Origin: DAIUCA01 sp964613675 | GTDB lineage: Bacteria > Pseudomonadota > Gammaproteobacteria > Competibacterales > Competibacteraceae | Length of the DNA stretch: 14,178 nucleotides | Assembly: GCA_964613675.1 (NCBI GenBank) | Contig: CAZTIH010000065.1 | Coordinates: 1 to 14,178 of the forward strand | Direction of reading: 5' to 3' | Shown here: piece after piece, positions 1-7,683 of the stretch | How the letters are laid out: each line of letters opens with the position of its first letter | Position numbering within the stretch: position 1 is the stretch's first letter | Position numbers and translations under genes: made by a program | The notes under the pieces: generated by a model | The model's input: the letters and a program-made list of their open reading frames with translations, nothing else | Databases searched by the model: none | What the model was told of the DNA's origin: nothing

Positions 1-1
1 T

Positions 2-2392
2 GCGGTCACGCGAGTAGCAGCCGTTCCGATTACGACCACGCAAGGCGCCACAATCCGCGTCGGCGATCTTGCCCAGGTCACGCGCACCGTGGTCGATCCG
101 CCCAGTAGCCGAGGATTTGCGCAACAACACCCCGCGATCTTCATTGCAGCCCGCCTGTTGCCAACGGTGCGCGTCGATCAATGGAGCCAGTCCGTCGATC
201 AGCGCCTACAACAAATCCGCGTCGCGTTGCCCGATAACCTCGCTTTAACCCCAGTTTTCGATCAGTTGCCTTATACCGAATTGCGGATTTTTGGCTTGCT
301 AAACAATGTGTTAGCGGGACTTGCAATTATCGTCTTCGTGCTGTGGGTAAGTATGGGGGCACGCGCCGCTTTGTTGACGGCCATTTCGCTGCCCCTCAGC
401 GCGGGGTTTGCCTTGATTGCGATGGCATTTTACGGACTGCCCATTCATCAGATGTCGATTACGGGTCTGGTCGTGGCATTGGGGATTCTGGTCGATAACG
501 CGATTGTGATGGTCGAAGGCATTCAGAATCGGCGACGAGACGGGTTAGATGGATTTACTGCTGCTCGCCAGACCCTCGAACAACTCTGGCTCCCCCTCCT
601 CGGTGCCACCACCACCACCCTTTTGAGTTTTGCACCCATTGCGCTGTTACCTGGCCCCGCCGGTGAGTTTGTCGGGGCGATTGCGATGACGGTCATTTTT
701 GCGCTGATTGGCTCGTATTTTGTGGCTCATACCGTGGTAGCTGGCTTGGGTGCGCGCCTGTTGACGGCCCACGGTGGAGGGGTAACGCCCCCTTTCTTCA
801 TTTATCTTCCCTTTCGCTACAGTCTCCAGTGGGCGCTTAACCACCCGCGTTTGGCATTGTTGGTGTGCTTTAGCTTGCCCCTCAGCGGTTTTTACGGCGC
901 AACCCAGTTGACCGAACAATTTTTTCCCCCCTCAGACCGTGACATGTTTCAAATCGAGGTGTTGTTGCCCAATGGCAGCAGTTTGGAAACGACCCGTGAC
1001 ACCGCGTTGCAAATCGGCGAACGACTGACGGCACTGGAAGAGATTGAGTCGGTGCATTGGGTGATTGGGCGCAACTTTCCGGCGTTTTATTACAACCTTT
1101 TAGGGGGACGCGATGGTCAACCCCATTACGCACAAGCGATGGTGACGGCCGTTGATTTTCGCGCCGCTAACCGTTTGATTCCCGCTTTGCAACGCCAATT
1201 TGACCGCGAATTTCCCTTGGCCCAAGTCCTAGTTCGCCAACTCGAACAAGGTCCTCCCTTCAAAGCCCCCGTAGAGCTACGGCTTGTTGGCCCGAATCCC
1301 GAACGGCTACGGGAATGGGGTGAACAGTTACGGGGCGAACTGGCCGCACTGCCCAACATCGTTCACACGCGCACGACCCTCAATCATCGCAGTCCCCAAC
1401 TGATCTTTGAGGCATCCGAAGAAGGGGCCCGACGGACGGGATTATCGTTGACGGCATTGAGCGAACAACTGCGCGTCGCACTTAACGGAACCTCAGGAGG
1501 GCAGGTACTCGAAGACACGGAAAAGCTTCCGGTCACCGTACGGCTACCCAATGACCGTCGCACTGATCTCGCGGATTTACATAATTTTTACCTCACAGTA
1601 CCTCAACCCAACGGGGGTTTTTCCGGGATGCCGTTGTGGACATTGGGTGATTTTCGACTGGAATCTGCGGCGGGCGAGATCAGTCGGCGCAATGGAGAGC
1701 GCGTCAACACCCTTGAGGGATTTCAACGCACGGGGGTCTTGCCCCAAACCGTGCTCAACGCGATGCAGACGCGATTGACCGAAATAGCGTGGCAACTCCC
1801 CCCGCCCTATCGCTTGGAAATCGGTGGGGAATCGGAAAAACGCAACGATGCGGTGGGTAATTTGCTGGCAAAAATAGGTGTGATCGTGGTGGCTTTTGTC
1901 GCCACCCTCATTTTGACGATGAACTCCATTTCCTTAGCGATGGTGGTGATGTTGAACGCCATTCAAGCGATGGGACTGGGTTTATTGAGCGTCTATGCGT
2001 TTGGCTATCCCTTTGGTTTTACAGTGATTATTGGGTTACTTGGCATGATGGGTTTAGCCATCAACGGTGCCATCATCGTGTTAAGCGAATTGCAACAACA
2101 CGCCCCGCGTACGGTGGAAGACGCCGTTACAGTGGTCATGCAGGCCAGTCGGCACATCTTGTCCACGACCCTCACGACGACCGCCGGCTTTGTTCCCCTC
2201 GTGCTGGAAGGCGGCGGTTTTTGGCCTCCCTTTGCGATTGCGGTTGCGGGCGGCACCCTGCTAACGGCCTTGCTTTCGCTCTATTTTGCACCGGCTTGCT
2301 TTTGGGGGTTACGGCGAAGTCCCGAACCTTCCACAACCGAGAACGACAGTCTATCGGTAAGTGACAGCGCGCTCAGGGAATCAACGACGTAA
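2..2392 (+). CDS. RND-family efflux permease, C-terminal part (5' end outside window)
   Basis: Inner-membrane proton-driven RND transporter of the AcrB/HAE1-like superfamily, which normally works with a periplasmic adaptor and an outer-membrane channel. The frame is open to the left edge, so about 796 residues are seen of a protein that is usually 1,020-1,050; roughly the first quarter is missing. Visible in order: the end of the first porter domain; a run of membrane helices (about nt 290-780) including the helix-4 signature GILVDNAIVMVE; the second periplasmic porter region (about nt 900-1850); and the C-terminal helix bundle (about nt 1860-2320) with GLAINGAIIVLSE. At the proton-relay positions of AcrB this protein has Asp-Asn instead of Asp-Asp (nt 494-499) and Asn instead of Lys940 (nt 2063-2065). 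The substrate cannot be told. No adaptor gene is in view; one could lie to the left. The 3' end overlaps the convergent cyclase gene. Confidence 0.93.
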   Translation, partial: AVTRVAAVPITTTQGATIRVGDLAQVTRTVVDPPSSRGFAQQHPAIFIAARLLPTVRVDQWSQSVDQRLQQIRVALPDNLALTPVFDQLPYTELRIFGLLNNVLAGLAIIVFVLWVSMGARAALLTAISLPLSAGFALIAMAFYGLPIHQMSITGLVVALGILVDNAIVMVEGIQNRRRDGLDGFTAARQTLEQLWLPLLGATTTTLLSFAPIALLPGPAGEFVGAIAMTVIFALIGSYFVAHTVVAGLGARLLTAHGGGVTPPFFIYLPFRYSLQWALNHPRLALLVCFSLPLSGFYGATQLTEQFFPPSDRDMFQIEVLLPNGSSLETTRDTALQIGERLTALEEIESVHWVIGRNFPAFYYNLLGGRDGQPHYAQAMVTAVDFRAANRLIPALQRQFDREFPLAQVLVRQLEQGPPFKAPVELRLVGPNPERLREWGEQLRGELAALPNIVHTRTTLNHRSPQLIFEASEEGARRTGLSLTALSEQLRVALNGTSGGQVLEDTEKLPVTVRLPNDRRTDLADLHNFYLTVPQPNGGFSGMPLWTLGDFRLESAAGEISRRNGERVNTLEGFQRTGVLPQTVLNAMQTRLTEIAWQLPPPYRLEIGGESEKRNDAVGNLLAKIGVIVVAFVATLILTMNSISLAMVVMLNAIQAMGLGLLSVYAFGYPFGFTVIIGLLGMMGLAINGAIIVLSELQQHAPRTVEDAVTVVMQASRHILSTTLTTTAGFVPLVLEGGGFWPPFAIAVAGGTLLTALLSLYFAPACFWGLRRSPEPSTTENDSLSVSDSALRESTT

Positions 2393-4595
2393 ACGGCTTA
2401 TCGAGCTGGGCAACATCAATGACCCCTTGCCAGTCCAGTGGCGGGTACTCGGCAAATCGCACACATAATTTGCGATAAAATTGACTGGGGGGGTCACCGA
2501 AATCCCGAATCAAATCGCAAAACAACGCTTCTGCCGATTCCCAATGCCCGCTTTCAAAAAACCCCAAGGCTTTAGCGAACAGGGCGACCAACCGCCGCTC
2601 GTGGGGTTTCAGCAACTCGCCTTCACGCCACACTTCCCAAATCGTAAGGGCCTGTTGTTTCCCCTTAAACCGAAATTGCCCCATCCGCCGCGCAATCACG
2701 TTGGGGACTTGGCTTAACACGGGATCGGAGACCAAAAACTGAGTCCCCAAACGTTTATTGAGATCTTGAATCCGTGCAGCGGCATTGACCGCATCGCCGA
2801 CTGCTCGGTATTCGCGATGACTGGCGTCCCCCACTGCCCCCAACACCACTTCACCACAGTGCATCCCCAGGCGCGTGCGCAACGGCAACGAACACAAGTT
2901 GACCGCTTTAATAGCGACAGCCGCCCGAACTGCCTGTTGACACAGATATTGAGGATCGGGATGCCGACTCCAAAGCGCCAACATGGCGTCACCGATGATG
3001 TCGGAAATAAATCCGTCGTGTTCGCGAACGGGTTGGAATAACGCGCCGTAGTACTCGTTTAATGCCTCGCGCAACCCCGCGGGATTCATGCCCTCGGCCA
3101 ATTGGGTGTAATCCTGCAAATCCGAAGCAAGACAGACGGCAAAATGGGATTCACCGCGATGGGTGTGACCGGTGCCTTGCGCTAAATCCTCGACTACCCA
3201 AGTGGGAAAATACTGGCCGATGCCAAATTTCAAGCGTTGTCCCTCGTGGGAACGCCACCACAACGCGATGAGCAACGCCACGGGTAACTGCACAAACAAT
3301 GGCGTGACCACCGGTAGCCAGTAACTCGCCACGCTAAACACGCCCCAAACTACGACGCCGTACACCATCGCCAATAACGGCACCCCTAGGAGAATCCAAC
3401 GCAGTTGTTTTGCACTTAAACAGAACGCCAGCAGAACGCTCCATACTCCCGTTAACAGAAGCCACATCGGCACCGACAGCGGTAAAATTTGGCGTTGTTC
3501 CAGGAGGTTAGCAAAGGCCGTCGCGGCGATTTCCACCCCACTGTGGCGATGACGGTGATCCGCAAAACTCGACAAAAAACTGTCGATTTGTCGACTCTGA
3601 AAGGGCAACTCGACATACCCCACAAAGACCGTGTGATCTGCCGCAACGCTGGGATCGATCAACAGTTCATCTACGCGATAGGTGGGAATGGTTCCCGGTG
3701 GCCCGTAAAAATCGAGCATTCGGAGGGTCTCTTGAGGGTCGTACATCTCCAACCACGGCCGCAAATGGGGCTGAGACCCTAACTGTCGACGTGCCAAGAT
3801 CCATGCTTCGGGATACAGGAGAAAATGTTGCTTAACCTGCTGAATCACTTGATCGCTATGATTTCGCGGCAATTGTTCGGGGAACTGTTGAGTTTGCGGC
3901 AACAGGGGATTGATGGCCTGTCGCCACTGAAAATACTGCTCGTGCCAGTGTAGATGGGCCGCCAATACGGGGAGCGTCGGTCGAAAGTTGACCATCGGCG
4001 CCCAGGGCCACCAATCGCGCACCTGCGTTCCCCACTGCGGCAATAAAAAGGGGCCATTTGCCCGCGAAACGGCCTGAAATTCTGTTAAAGGCGGCGTCAA
4101 AATCGCGTTAACCCAACGTTGTCCCGCATCCTGTTGCAAATCCACATTTTCAAAAAGCACGACGCTCGGAAATTCCCCCATGGCATGCTGCATCGCGGCA
4201 TCGTTTTCGGGCGTCTGTGGCAACGAGAAACGCATATCAAATATCACCGCCCGGGCCCCCCCCAACCGCAATTGGTCGATTAAGCGCGCGTGGAAGGTTC
4301 GGGGCCACGGCGAACGGTCGTGGGGCAACAAGTTGAGACGCTCTGCGCCAATATCGTCGATGGCCGCCAACATTACGCCCGATGGCACAGGACGCGACCC
4401 ACGCAATTGAAATAATCCATCCAGGGCCATTTGTTCCAACGGCCATAAAAACCACTGCAATAACAACGCACTGAATAGCGCCGTCACAAAGACCACAAGG
4501 CGTGGTGACTGAATAAACAGGGCATTGAGCAAGGGATTCACCGAAATAGAACGCCGACAGGGGACTGATTTTGGCAAAATCGCGATGCGGTGCAT
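2373..4595 (-). CDS. CHASE2-domain class III adenylate/guanylate cyclase
   Basis: Membrane-bound sensor cyclase of 740 residues that should make a cyclic nucleotide from ATP or GTP in response to a periplasmic signal. In order: one N-terminal membrane helix (about residues 33-50); an extracytoplasmic CHASE2 domain (about 55-370, with the SPWPR and FDMRFS patches typical of the family); three membrane helices (about 375-392, 399-420, 424-447); a cytoplasmic cyclase domain (about 485-655); and a C-terminal tail of about 80 residues with a possible TPR-like helix pair. Metal-binding Asp492 and Asp536 are present, as are Asp601, Asn604 and Arg608 of the GDAVNAAAR motif, so catalysis is plausible. 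The position that is Lys in the common KFIGD motif is Asp532, so ATP preference is uncertain. The ATG at 4595 gives the longest frame but has only a weak ribosome site; GTG at 4541 is an alternative that still keeps the first helix. Confidence 0.93.
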   Translation of the reverse strand: MHRIAILPKSVPCRRSISVNPLLNALFIQSPRLVVFVTALFSALLLQWFLWPLEQMALDGLFQLRGSRPVPSGVMLAAIDDIGAERLNLLPHDRSPWPRTFHARLIDQLRLGGARAVIFDMRFSLPQTPENDAAMQHAMGEFPSVVLFENVDLQQDAGQRWVNAILTPPLTEFQAVSRANGPFLLPQWGTQVRDWWPWAPMVNFRPTLPVLAAHLHWHEQYFQWRQAINPLLPQTQQFPEQLPRNHSDQVIQQVKQHFLLYPEAWILARRQLGSQPHLRPWLEMYDPQETLRMLDFYGPPGTIPTYRVDELLIDPSVAADHTVFVGYVELPFQSRQIDSFLSSFADHRHRHSGVEIAATAFANLLEQRQILPLSVPMWLLLTGVWSVLLAFCLSAKQLRWILLGVPLLAMVYGVVVWGVFSVASYWLPVVTPLFVQLPVALLIALWWRSHEGQRLKFGIGQYFPTWVVEDLAQGTGHTHRGESHFAVCLASDLQDYTQLAEGMNPAGLREALNEYYGALFQPVREHDGFISDIIGDAMLALWSRHPDPQYLCQQAVRAAVAIKAVNLCSLPLRTRLGMHCGEVVLGAVGDASHREYRAVGDAVNAAARIQDLNKRLGTQFLVSDPVLSQVPNVIARRMGQFRFKGKQQALTIWEVWREGELLKPHERRLVALFAKALGFFESGHWESAEALFCDLIRDFGDPPSQFYRKLCVRFAEYPPLDWQGVIDVAQLDKPFTSLIP

Positions 4596-4631
4596 CTTTT
4601 ACTTTCAACACAACCCCTAAAGGCAATCGTT
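4596..4631. promoter_or_regulatory. Divergent intergenic region between cyclase and SDR genes
   Basis: Only 36 bases separate the proposed start codons of the cyclase (minus) and the SDR gene (plus). It contains AAAGG at 4619-4623, eight bases before the SDR ATG, a fair Shine-Dalgarno site. I see no clear -35/-10 pair, and there is little room for two promoters. At least one promoter probably lies inside the opposite coding region, or the cyclase start is further downstream. Confidence 0.4.
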
Positions 4632-5597
4632 ATGCAAAAAATCGTGACTTTATTTGGTGGAACCGGCTTTATTGGGCGGCAACTGGCAGCGCAATTGGTT
4701 AACGCGGGTTATACAGTACAAATCATTACGCGTAATGTAGAGCGTCACAAAGCGCTCAAAGTCTTACCCACGGTAAAACTGATTGAAGTTGACATTAATA
4801 ATGAATCTGCTTTAGTCAACCGCCTAAGTCAGACCGCCATTGCAATTAACTTAGTGGGGATTTTGCATGGCACACCAACGCAATTCGATGCAGCGCATTA
4901 CGATTTCCCACAACGGCTTGTAAATGCCTGTTGTAAGGCGGGTGTCAAAAAAATCGTCCATCTCAGTGCTTTGAATGCAGACGCAGCGAAGGCCCCTAGT
5001 GAATACCTGCGCAGTAAGGGACGTGGTGAGCAAGCGATTCAAAAAGCCCAAGAGAAGGGCATTACCACGACGATTTTCCGCCCTTCGATTGTTTTTGGCC
5101 ATGAAGATGGTTTTTTTAACCTATTTAACAATTTACTGGCGGTTAGTCCTGTTTTACCCGTTGCTCGACCAAAATCACGGTTTTCACCCGTCTATGTGGG
5201 TGATGTCGTCGCTGCCATCCTGAAATCGCTTACCGACAAGGAAACCGATAATAAAATTTACCATTTAGGTGGCCCAGAAATCTTTACTTTCCAAGAAATT
5301 GTGAACTATATCTCAAAAGTCAGCGGCCAAAAGCGGTTAATTGTGGGATTACCGGACAATATCGCAAAATTACAGGCGTCGGTGATGGAAATGCTCCCCA
5401 TCAAGCTATTTACGCGCGATAATTTTCAATCCTTACTTGTCGATAGCGTATGCCCAGAAGAGGGGTTACAGCTCAAGGATTTAGGCATTGAAGCCCAGAA
5501 AGTCGATACGATTATGGCGGAACATCTAGCACGGCGGGGTGGTAAAGGCCGTACCAGTCGTTACGACGATATGCGTAGAGAAAATCGACGGGGTTAA
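4632..5597 (+). CDS. NDUFA9-like atypical SDR, NAD(P)-binding epimerase/dehydratase family protein
   Basis: Cytoplasmic Rossmann-fold protein of 321 residues in the extended/atypical short-chain dehydrogenase group, closest in look to bacterial relatives of the complex I subunit NDUFA9 and other NAD(P)H-binding epimerase-like proteins. The N-terminus carries the dinucleotide motif GGTGFIG (residues 9-15). A YLRSK segment (Tyr125, Lys129) fits the YxxxK catalytic pair, and HLSALNA (about 110-116) provides the preceding Ser. FRPSIVFG near 149-156 is also typical. In mitochondria and some bacteria such proteins support complex I or quinone-related functions; the substrate here is unknown. The ATG at 4632 is chosen because AAAGG lies eight bases upstream and the fold starts right there; an in-frame GTG at 4590 would add 14 residues inside the cyclase start. 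The C-terminus is a basic tail. Codon use is more AT-rich than in the two genes to the left. Confidence 0.88.
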   Translation: MQKIVTLFGGTGFIGRQLAAQLVNAGYTVQIITRNVERHKALKVLPTVKLIEVDINNESALVNRLSQTAIAINLVGILHGTPTQFDAAHYDFPQRLVNACCKAGVKKIVHLSALNADAAKAPSEYLRSKGRGEQAIQKAQEKGITTTIFRPSIVFGHEDGFFNLFNNLLAVSPVLPVARPKSRFSPVYVGDVVAAILKSLTDKETDNKIYHLGGPEIFTFQEIVNYISKVSGQKRLIVGLPDNIAKLQASVMEMLPIKLFTRDNFQSLLVDSVCPEEGLQLKDLGIEAQKVDTIMAEHLARRGGKGRTSRYDDMRRENRRG

Positions 5598-5772
5598 TGG
5601 CTTTAACGAATTTCCGCTGCATTAGCGCCTGTAATGGATCGAATCGTGGCGGCATTTATGAACTGTATAAAAGCCATAATAGTTCACTTGGGGCGGAAAA
5701 TTGCATAAGCAATGAAATTGACGATGAAGTTGTCATTCACGTGCTCTAAGCGGAATTTCCTGTAAAATCCTG

Positions 5773-5802
5773 GAGAAGTGCGCATTACGCTGCCCACTTC
5801 TC
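5773..5802 (+). other. Stem-loop upstream of the Nudix gene
   Basis: A perfect 8-bp stem, GAGAAGTG (5773-5780) pairing with CACTTCTC (5795-5802), closes a 14-base loop. Only TTT follows after the stem, so as an intrinsic terminator for the SDR gene it would be weak. It may instead be a leader hairpin of the Nudix mRNA, ending 64 bases before the start codon. The function is not established. Confidence 0.45.
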
Positions 5803-5854
5803 TTTGCAACCTTGCAGTCCCCTCGCCTTCTTAATCCCAATCTTATTCACTTTC

Positions 5855-5859
5855 GAGGA
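5855..5859 (+). promoter_or_regulatory. Ribosome binding site deciding the Nudix start
   Basis: GAGGA lies seven bases before GTG at 5867. It selects this GTG over an upstream in-frame TTG at 5804, which has no such site and would add 21 residues unlike the family. Confidence 0.75.
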
Positions 5860-5866
5860 AATCATC

Positions 5867-6481
5867 GTGGTTCCACCTTGGCTCGCATGGGCGCGCGAAA
5901 TTCAGGCATTGTCCCAAACTGGCTTACATTTCGACCAAACGCATTACGGTCGGAGCCGTTATCAACGGTTACAAGCGATTGCGGCGGAAATCGTCGCACA
6001 CCACTCGACACTACCCGCTTCGGAAATTTTGGCTGAGTTTGGCCGCCATAGCGGTTATGCGACGGTGAAAGTCGATGTGCGGGGGGCCGTTATTCGCGAC
6101 GGTAAGTTGTTGTTAGTACAGGAGGAAGGGGACGGAAAGTGGGCCATTCCCGGGGGATTTGCCGATGTGGGTGATGGACCTGCGGAGATGGTCAAGCGAG
6201 AGGTGTGGGAGGAAAGTGGTTTGAAGGTCGAGGTGGCCAAGCTCATTGGCGTGTTTGATGCGAACCGACAAGGCGAACTTCGGTTTCATCACGCGTATAA
6301 GTTATTGTTTTTATGCACTGATTTAGGGGGCGACCCTCGTTCGGGCGATGAAACTTTGGATGCACGATTTTTTGATTTTAACGAGATTCCACCGCTCTCT
6401 CCTTGGCGAACTAATCACCAGCATTTAGTGGAATTGCAAGCCCATTTAGCCGATCCTTACCGTTTACCTTATTTTGAGTAA
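5867..6481 (+). CDS. Nudix hydrolase with CDP-choline-pyrophosphatase-type N-terminal domain
   Basis: Cytoplasmic Nudix pyrophosphohydrolase of 204 residues. The N-terminal 60 residues (WLAWAREIQALSQTGL, then a helical stretch with RYQRLQAIAAEI) match the small helical domain that precedes the Nudix fold in CDP-choline pyrophosphatases and related ADP-ribose-type hydrolases. The Nudix fold runs from about residue 65 to 180. Its box spans residues 97-119, with Gly97, Arg111, Glu112, Glu115, Glu116 and Gly118; these supply the metal ligands. The seventh box position is Asp103 rather than the usual Glu, a conservative change. The likely substrates are nucleoside diphosphates linked to another group, such as CDP-choline or ADP-ribose, but the sequence does not decide. 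The gene starts at GTG with a good ribosome site and ends 16 bases before the convergent protease gene, with no terminator visible between them. Confidence 0.93.
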   Translation: MVPPWLAWAREIQALSQTGLHFDQTHYGRSRYQRLQAIAAEIVAHHSTLPASEILAEFGRHSGYATVKVDVRGAVIRDGKLLLVQEEGDGKWAIPGGFADVGDGPAEMVKREVWEESGLKVEVAKLIGVFDANRQGELRFHHAYKLLFLCTDLGGDPRSGDETLDARFFDFNEIPPLSPWRTNHQHLVELQAHLADPYRLPYFE

Positions 6482-6497
6482 ATCCTGACTTTTGGTA

Positions 6498-7667
6498 TTA
6501 GTTGACCAGTGGTTCCACCCAAATCGTGGCCGTCACCTGAAATTGCCCTTGGTTACGCCCGATGTTTTCGACCACGATTTCCCAAGATCCTGATGTCGGA
6601 AAGTCTATTTCGCAATACTCATACGCACCTAGTTTCACAGAACGACACATCGCATTACTCGCATTCGTCATACGACCAGGGTGTGCGAATAAGTCAAAAT
6701 CATTGAGTCTAAGGGGCTGAGTACGCGCTACCCGCTCGCCATTCAAGGAAATTCGCAACTGACGAGCGTTTGTTGGCACTTCCACCGTAAATCGTCGGTC
6801 GCCAGAACCATTTCTAAACTGTCCAAGCTGTTGCAGGGCCACATAAACAGGAAAACGATCGGTTTCATTACCTACCAGACTGGGCCAGTTTTCACATGAT
6901 TGTGCCCCTAATGGAGAACGCACTCGGTCAGTAATCCAACGACGCACATTAAACACCTCGGTATTGATCGACAAACTCTGGCGTTCACAACGCCCCGTTC
7001 CACCTGAAGTAATGCCAACCAACACAAAATCATCCTGTACCGCCAAAAACTGTGGTCCACCCGAATCCCCGCCACAGGTATTTGCACTAGGCCGTTGGGC
7101 TTGTGTCCGCCAGCAAATATGATTTTGCCCATAATCTCTTGGGCATTGTCGGGTGACCACCTCGCCAAATCGCTTAATTCCGGTATCCGTCAGGCGCTCG
7201 CGGGATGAGCCAAACCCCACGATTTGCGTCGCCACATTGTTGCCTAACCGTTGATTTTGCTCGATGTTTACGGGCTGGATACCACGTGCGGACGCAGAAA
7301 GCCGCAAAATCGCCACATCTTCTTGACGACCGAACTGGTAGCCCTGCGGGACGAGGATTTCAACCACATCCAAGGTCGGGCCATGTTGGAAAAAAATTTC
7401 GATTTCATCCACCGCCAATAATTGAGAACCATTTGACTGGCAATCGCGCCCGCTTCCTTGGCATACACAATGTGCTGCTGTCAGAACGGTATCGCAACTG
7501 ACCAAAACCCCGGAGCAAAACCCAAATTGAGCTGCTTTTTGTACTAAATTCACGACAGCAGGCCAGGTATGGGAAACCGTGCCATTTGCAATTTTTGTCG
7601 GAATTTCCTGGGAAAATAAGTTTTTTGACGATAAAAAACAGAAAAAAATCAAAATAAAAATTTTCAA
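6498..7667 (-). CDS. Secreted S1-family (chymotrypsin-fold) serine protease with C-terminal beta domain
   Basis: Predicted exported serine endopeptidase of 389 residues. It opens with a Sec signal peptide (MKIFILIFFCFLSS, cleavage probably near residue 19). KIANG at 25-29 corresponds to the zymogen cleavage site before Ile16 of chymotrypsin numbering. The triad is complete: His66 in TAAHC, Asp117 in EDVAILRL and Ser202 in GDSGGP. The position six residues before the catalytic Ser, which sets P1 preference, is Asn196 where trypsin has Asp, so cleavage after Lys/Arg is not expected to be typical. Residues about 265-389 look like a pre-peptidase C-terminal type beta-sandwich (DFDLFAHPG, then SGSWEIVVEN), common on secreted bacterial proteases. 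Cysteines are abundant and likely form disulfides in the periplasm or outside. TTG at 7667 is preferred as the start because GGTGA lies five bases upstream; GTG at 7676 and 7715 lack such a site. Confidence 0.9.
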   Translation of the reverse strand: MKIFILIFFCFLSSKNLFSQEIPTKIANGTVSHTWPAVVNLVQKAAQFGFCSGVLVSCDTVLTAAHCVCQGSGRDCQSNGSQLLAVDEIEIFFQHGPTLDVVEILVPQGYQFGRQEDVAILRLSASARGIQPVNIEQNQRLGNNVATQIVGFGSSRERLTDTGIKRFGEVVTRQCPRDYGQNHICWRTQAQRPSANTCGGDSGGPQFLAVQDDFVLVGITSGGTGRCERQSLSINTEVFNVRRWITDRVRSPLGAQSCENWPSLVGNETDRFPVYVALQQLGQFRNGSGDRRFTVEVPTNARQLRISLNGERVARTQPLRLNDFDLFAHPGRMTNASNAMCRSVKLGAYEYCEIDFPTSGSWEIVVENIGRNQGQFQVTATIWVEPLVN

Positions 7668-7672
7668 CGGAT

Positions 7673-7677
7673 TCACC
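7673..7677 (-). promoter_or_regulatory. Ribosome binding site deciding the protease start
   Basis: On the minus strand GGTGA ends five bases before TTG at 7667. Starting there yields a classical signal peptide with Met-Lys followed by a hydrophobic core. The site falls between the DUF1295 stop codon and the protease, so the two genes are probably translated from one mRNA. Confidence 0.55.
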
Positions 7678-7683
7678 AGAAAG

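Larger units (their letters stand above)
5598..5866. other. Non-coding gap between SDR and Nudix genes
   Basis: About 270 bases with no convincing gene. It holds the sequence GAATTTCC twice in the same orientation (5608-5615 and 5753-5760). The flanks of the two copies also form an imperfect long-range inverted repeat, because CGCT follows the first and AGCG precedes the second. A short TGAACT/AGTTCA inverted repeat lies at 5659-5686, and a stem-loop at 5773-5802. A TAAAAT hexamer at 5763-5768 could be a -10 box, but no -35 sits at proper spacing. The Nudix promoter is probably somewhere here; no regulator site can be named. Confidence 0.5.

Noticed and set aside
605..620. Short ACC triplet repeat in the RND gene
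   Set aside because: It encodes a Thr run in a conserved region of RND proteins (GATTTTLL), so it is ordinary coding sequence.
4237..4626. 129-codon frame over the cyclase N-terminus
   Set aside because: It is antiphase to the cyclase on the same strand, where CHASE2 features are clear; it is a shadow frame.
4590..4631. In-frame GTG start giving the SDR protein 14 more residues
   Set aside because: No ribosome site, overlaps the cyclase start, and the Rossmann motif begins right after the ATG at 4632, which has AAAGG at good spacing.
5659..5686. TGAACT/AGTTCA inverted repeat as an operator
   Set aside because: Six-base arms with a 16-base spacer are likely by chance and match no regulator site I can name.
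5634..5708. Small reading frame of 24 codons in the non-coding gap
   Set aside because: No ribosome site, no recognisable motif, and chance frames of this size are common.
5804..5866. TTG start giving the Nudix protein a hydrophobic N-terminus
   Set aside because: The extra 21 residues do not fit the family and the GAGGA site points to GTG at 5867.
6482..6497. Bidirectional terminator between the Nudix and protease genes
   Set aside because: The 16-base gap holds no inverted repeat or T-run.
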